Source of the DNA: Actinomycetes bacterium
Lineage (GTDB): Bacteria > Actinomycetota > Acidimicrobiia > Acidimicrobiales > JAMCPL01
Reading direction: 5' to 3'
Assembly: GCA_021846725.1 (NCBI GenBank)
Contig: JAJZWK010000068.1
Coordinates: 1 to 8,171, forward strand
DNA length: 8,171 nt
Shown: positions 5,565 through 8,171 of the stretch, piece by piece
Layout: each line of letters starts with the position of its first letter
How positions within the stretch are numbered: the first letter of the stretch is position 1
Program-made: the position numbers and the translations under genes
Notes under the pieces: generated by a model
Seen by the model: the letters and a program-made list of their open reading frames with translations, nothing else
What the model was told of the DNA's origin: nothing
Databases searched by the model: none

Positions 5565-6236
5565 GTGCCGATCAATGTAGCGGTGATTACGTTTCCAGGT
5601 ACCAACTGCGAGTACGATACCGTGAAGGCACTGGAACGTATCGGTTATAGTGCTGAGTTGGTATGGCATGATGTAGTGGAACTGAATGCTTATGATGCCT
5701 TGATATTGCCCGGAGGTTTTTCCTACGGCGACTACTTACGTCCCGGAGCCATTGCAAGGTTCTCGCCAGTCATGCAGGCGGTGGAGGAATTTGCCAGGTC
5801 AGGCGGACCTGTACTGGGTATATGCAATGGGTTTCAGCTGCTGACGGAAGCCCACCTGCTGCCTGGGGCGCTCCAGAAGAATGTATCTCTGAAGTTTATA
5901 TGTCGTAGCGTGGAGGTGAAGGTGGATACCGTACGCTCCTCTCTTACCAGCCTTGCATCCAAGGGTCAGGTCCTGTCCCTGCCAATCAACCACTTTGAAG
6001 GTAATTACACTTGCGATGACGCTACGCTTAAGATCCTTGAAGAGGATGAACGGGTGCTTCTTCGTTATGTCGACAATCCCAATGGATCAGTCCATTCTAT
6101 AGCTGGAATATGTAACGAGGAAGGCAACATAGCTGGTATGATGCCGCATCCCGAGCGGGCTAGCGATGAACTGTTGGGCTCCACTGATGGTATCTTGCTC
6201 TTTAGATCGTTATGCGAGGGTAAGTTCAGTCGTTAG
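5565..6236 (+). CDS. purQ: FGAM synthase glutaminase subunit PurQ
   Basis: PurQ is the class I glutamine amidotransferase subunit (223 residues) that hydrolyses glutamine and feeds ammonia to PurL for FGAR to FGAM. The start VAVITFPGTNCEYD and the oxyanion block LPGGFSYGDYLRPGA are typical. The nucleophile is C87 in GPVLGICNGFQLL, and the rest of the triad is H195 and E197 in MMPHPER. The length matches stand-alone PurQ, as expected when PurS is encoded separately. The GTG start is supported by AGAGG 7 nt upstream. The gene lies 4 nt after the repeat ORF. The expected next gene, purL, is absent; instead a pyrimidine-rich spacer follows, and PurL must be encoded elsewhere. Confidence 0.97.
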   Translation: MPINVAVITFPGTNCEYDTVKALERIGYSAELVWHDVVELNAYDALILPGGFSYGDYLRPGAIARFSPVMQAVEEFARSGGPVLGICNGFQLLTEAHLLPGALQKNVSLKFICRSVEVKVDTVRSSLTSLASKGQVLSLPINHFEGNYTCDDATLKILEEDERVLLRYVDNPNGSVHSIAGICNEEGNIAGMMPHPERASDELLGSTDGILLFRSLCEGKFSR

Positions 6237-6257
6237 ACGTTGCCTTGAATGGCAAAC

Positions 6258-6297
6258 TTCCCTTCCCTTCCATTCCCTTCCCTTCCATTCCCTTCCC
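6258..6297 (+). repeat. 15-bp pyrimidine minisatellite
   Basis: The unit TTCCCTTCCCTTCCA occurs at 6258-6272 and 6273-6287, and a third partial copy runs 6288-6297. It is itself built of TTCCC pentamers. Strict purine/pyrimidine strand bias with A/T interruptions makes it a candidate for triplex (H-DNA) formation and for polymerase slippage. Confidence 0.9.
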
Positions 6298-6338
<41 letters not shown>

Positions 6339-6620
6339 ATCCATCCCTTCCCCTCTGTGCCTCCCTCTATCCATCCCTTCTTTGCCGCTAAAGTCACTTC
6401 AAGCCGGACTTGCCCCTCTATCCATTTCTCCTTTCCCCTATCTATTCATTCCTTCCTCTATCCATTTCCATCCATGCCACTGCACGATGGTGAACCGTGC
6501 GGGGCAAATCTTTCTTCCTGCTCATTTCACTGGTCAAACTTATAGTTCCTTCGAGTCGTTTCTTCATCGTTTTGTATTAATTACGCATACTGTTTCATGA
6601 ATTGTTGTAACATGTTATTG

Positions 6621-6923
6621 ATGGGAAACGATAACGATCGCAACTGGACATTCTTGACCAATCATGGACATGTCTTGTTGTGCATAAGTCGCAACGAACA
6701 GATTAGAGCTCGCGATATAGCTGAACAGGTAGGGATTACTGAACGAGCGACACAACGCATTATTGCCGATCTGGTAGCCTCAGGGTACATAACGATCGTA
6801 CATGAGGGACGTAGAAATCGCTATATTTTGAACGACAGACTACCGCTCAGGCATCCGGTAGAGAACGCTCATCTGGTAGGTGAATTGTTGCATGTACTCA
6901 TGGATCCAAAGAGTAAAGCCTGA
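6621..6923 (+). CDS. Small winged-helix DNA-binding regulator (MarR/ArsR-like)
   Basis: This 100-residue protein begins with NWTFLTNHGHVLLCISRN and has a helix-turn-helix in IRARDIAEQVGITERATQRIIADLVASGYI, followed by a wing with the basic turn EGRRNRYILN and the tail LPLRHPVENAHLVGELLHVL. I recognise this as a family of stand-alone winged-helix proteins frequent in actinobacteria, usually annotated as MarR-like or HTH proteins, with no well-defined regulon. There is no ligand domain, so dimerisation or partner binding would have to use the short C-terminal helix. ATG 6621 puts NWTF at residues 8-11, as in relatives; ATGs at 6597 and 6612 are alternatives. No start has a Shine-Dalgarno, which fits leaderless translation. 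It stands alone between the pur operon and the pilin-like gene, and its target is unknown. Confidence 0.85.
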   Translation: MGNDNDRNWTFLTNHGHVLLCISRNEQIRARDIAEQVGITERATQRIIADLVASGYITIVHEGRRNRYILNDRLPLRHPVENAHLVGELLHVLMDPKSKA

Positions 6924-6924
6924 A

Positions 6925-6961
6925 CCAGCTTATTGGTGTTTTCGCACAATATATATGCTGG
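6925..6961 (+). terminator. Imperfect hairpin after the winged-helix gene
   Basis: CCAGC (6925-6929) can pair with GCTGG (6957-6961). Inside it, TATT and GTG pair with CAC and AATA around a TTTTCG loop, with one bulged G and a small asymmetric loop. It starts just after the stop codon, where a terminator would be expected, but no T-run follows. It could be a weak terminator or a 3'-end stabilising stem. Confidence 0.3.
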
Positions 6962-6980
6962 AAATATGTAAGATTCTCTG

Positions 6981-7009
6981 ATGACATTTAACTTATACTT
7001 CGGCATAAT
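6981..7009 (+). promoter_or_regulatory. Sigma-70-type promoter for the prepilin-like gene
   Basis: ATGACA (6981-6986) and CATAAT (7004-7009) are separated by exactly 17 bp, and each matches the housekeeping consensus at 5 of 6 positions. It is the best promoter-like sequence I found in the window. Transcription would begin near 7016, giving a leader of about 115 nt before the ATG at 7132 and excluding the in-frame ATG at 7012 as a start. Confidence 0.55.
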
Positions 7010-7119
7010 TAATGTCAGTGAAACTACGTACGAAAAAAGTGAGCAGTGTTGTAAGGTTGTGCCTGCAATGGGGTTATGCTAACGCTTCTACACATGTAGG
7101 TGGGCGTTTGATTTGCCCA

Positions 7120-7125
7120 AGAAGG
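7120..7125 (+). promoter_or_regulatory. Ribosome binding site of the prepilin-like gene
   Basis: AGAAGG lies 6 nt before ATG 7132 and decides that start over in-frame upstream codons. GGCAT (7124-7128) can pair with ATGCC (7137-7141) around the start codon, so the end of the site and the ATG may be partly masked in a small hairpin. Confidence 0.6.
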
Positions 7126-7131
7126 CATACT

Positions 7132-8171
7132 ATGGGATGCCCTATCCGTGGGCACAAGCAGTACGGTATGGGGCTGATAGAGGTCATGGTTGCTCTGTTC
7201 TTGCTAATGTTGGTTCTTGGGCCAACGCTCTTTTTTCTTATTGGTGGTATGAATCTGCAGGCCGACAACAGATTTAGGGTAACTGCTATCAGTCTGGTAA
7301 ATAAGCAACTCTCTCATTTTGAAAGTTCTTTTCTACAGTGGTTTCCCGAGGCGGGAGCTGGTCCTCATGGAAATCTAACTAATCCACCTGTTTGTAATGC
7401 TTTCAGTGGTGCTACGTTTTCAGGTGCAACGAATGGGTGCGGGGTTTTCAACCCTTCTGCGTTCCTTCCCCGGTCACAGAGAATAGGTAGAATTACCTAT
7501 AAGTTGTCTTACAGCGAGTCGTGGATAAGCTCTACTCCCAATAATGCACTGGGATGTGCTGTCACTCCAACCGGGCCATTTCCACCAGCAATGATACGTG
7601 TGCAGGTGACCTCTTCGTGGCCGCTTAGTGGGAAGACTCAGAGCGTGACCTCTTCGACTTACGTACCTGTTCCGTTGGAATATTACAATATCAGTGACGG
7701 TTATATCGCAGTCCATGATCGTGCTGCAAATGTTAGCGTAGGTGCTCCACCTGTGCCTGTTTACGTATTTGGACTTGGAGGGCTATACATATCCCAATTG
7801 GATGGTAATGGTTGTGCTTTCTTCATCAATCTTCCGGTTAATCCGAATACTGGTCAGGCTACCTATGAGGTTGCTACAGGAGGTTTCTACAGATTGGTTA
7901 CAGTATGTGCAGGGCACACTACTCCAGTGCCTTTTGCATCTGGAGGTGGTACAGTAGGAGGAGGGTGTGGGAGCGTAAGCGGGAAGGGTGCAGCACAGGG
8001 GCAACTCACATTAAATCCCAAAGTACTGAAGTACCTGCTGCAGCCGCTTAATACGACTAGTCCTTCTCAGACTGTAACGGCTACCAATACAGGAACGTGG
8101 CCGGTGGCTATTTATAATGTATCTATATCGGGCGCTCAAGCAAACAACTTCAACGTAACATCCGACGGTTG
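7132..8171 (+). CDS. Type IV prepilin-like surface protein with C-terminal ASH-type domain (3' end outside window)
   Basis: The 346 complete codons open with a class III (type IV prepilin) signal: a basic 12-residue leader ending YG, then MGLIEVMVALFLLMLVLG. This gives G at -1, M at +1 and E at +5 (E17), followed by a hydrophobic helix to about residue 38. Prepilin peptidase should cut after G12, leaving a pseudopilin or minor pilin anchored in the membrane. The exported part is Ser/Thr/Gly/Pro-rich with cysteines at 88, 103, 142, 228, 259 and 279. Residues ~195-260 (VPVYVFGLGG, DGNGCAFFINLPVN) resemble a carboxypeptidase-regulatory-like beta sandwich. From about 291, LTLNPKVLKYL...QTVTATNTGTWPVAIYNVSI matches the ASH/choice-of-anchor-D pattern. 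ATG 7132 is chosen for its AGAAGG site and normal leader length. Exact function is unknown; adhesion or assembly of a pilus-like fibre is an inference. Confidence 0.8.
   Translation, partial: MGCPIRGHKQYGMGLIEVMVALFLLMLVLGPTLFFLIGGMNLQADNRFRVTAISLVNKQLSHFESSFLQWFPEAGAGPHGNLTNPPVCNAFSGATFSGATNGCGVFNPSAFLPRSQRIGRITYKLSYSESWISSTPNNALGCAVTPTGPFPPAMIRVQVTSSWPLSGKTQSVTSSTYVPVPLEYYNISDGYIAVHDRAANVSVGAPPVPVYVFGLGGLYISQLDGNGCAFFINLPVNPNTGQATYEVATGGFYRLVTVCAGHTTPVPFASGGGTVGGGCGSVSGKGAAQGQLTLNPKVLKYLLQPLNTTSPSQTVTATNTGTWPVAIYNVSISGAQANNFNVTSDG

Noticed and set aside
5501..5600. 18-bp array as a duplicate of the purQ start (VPGVSQVACV against VPINVAVI)
   Set aside because: There are only scattered matches and no shared long word, so it is much weaker than the purA case.
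5294..5605. Reverse-strand ORF with an H-L hexapeptide rhythm opposite purS, the 18-bp array and purQ
   Set aside because: It overlaps two clear enzyme genes, and its rhythm is the complement of the 18-bp array. It has no start signals of its own.
7012..7131. Upstream in-frame starts (ATG 7012, GTG 7018, GTG 7039) for the prepilin-like gene
   Set aside because: ATG 7012 falls between the -10 box and the expected transcript start, and none has a good ribosome site. They would give a leader of about 43-52 residues where ATG 7132 gives a normal 12-residue leader with AGAAGG upstream. A leaderless GTG at 7018 cannot be fully excluded.

Overview
The window reads as a bacterial chromosome segment of middling GC content (roughly half, estimated by eye), with all real genes on the + strand. 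The PurS/PurQ type of FGAM synthase, a PurC with the extended C-terminus common in Actinomycetota, a small winged-helix protein of a type I associate with actinobacteria, and non-ATG starts (TTG purA, GTG purS, GTG purQ) suggest an actinomycete-like lineage with a reduced GC content. That is an inference; no rRNA or other marker is present.

Layout. 1-1231 is the 3' part of clpB (end of the middle coiled coil, second AAA+ domain, C-terminus). 1232-1438 is a repeat-bearing leader with a 22-codon ORF that looks like a decayed copy of the purA 5' end. 1439-6236 is a purine nucleotide operon: purA, purB, purC, purS, purQ. PurC, PurS and PurQ act in the route to IMP, PurB acts in both the IMP and AMP branches, and PurA starts the IMP-to-AMP branch. 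purL, the usual partner of purS and purQ, does not follow. 6237-6620 is a non-coding spacer dominated by a nearly G-free pyrimidine tract with a 15-bp minisatellite and a perfect (CTAT)10 microsatellite. 6621-6923 encodes a small winged-helix regulator. After a good promoter-like sequence, a type IV prepilin-like gene starts at 7132 and runs off the window; its product carries a carboxypeptidase-regulatory-like segment and the start of an ASH/choice-of-anchor-D-like domain.

The most unusual thing is what lies between the pur genes. Each larger spacer holds a short ORF ending 2-4 nt before the next gene: 22 codons before purA, 56 then 26 codons (overlapping) before purC, and 43 codons before purQ. 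Together with the tight purA-purB and purC-purS junctions, the open frames run from 1366 to 6236 with no gap over 5 nt. Several of these ORFs are built from repeats or duplications: a purA-start copy, a 37-bp duplication plus a 12-bp triplet, and seven 18-bp units encoding a hexapeptide repeat whose third codon positions vary synonymously. I propose that these are coupling (relay) ORFs that arose from local duplications. The frames and repeats are visible; their translation and function are inference.
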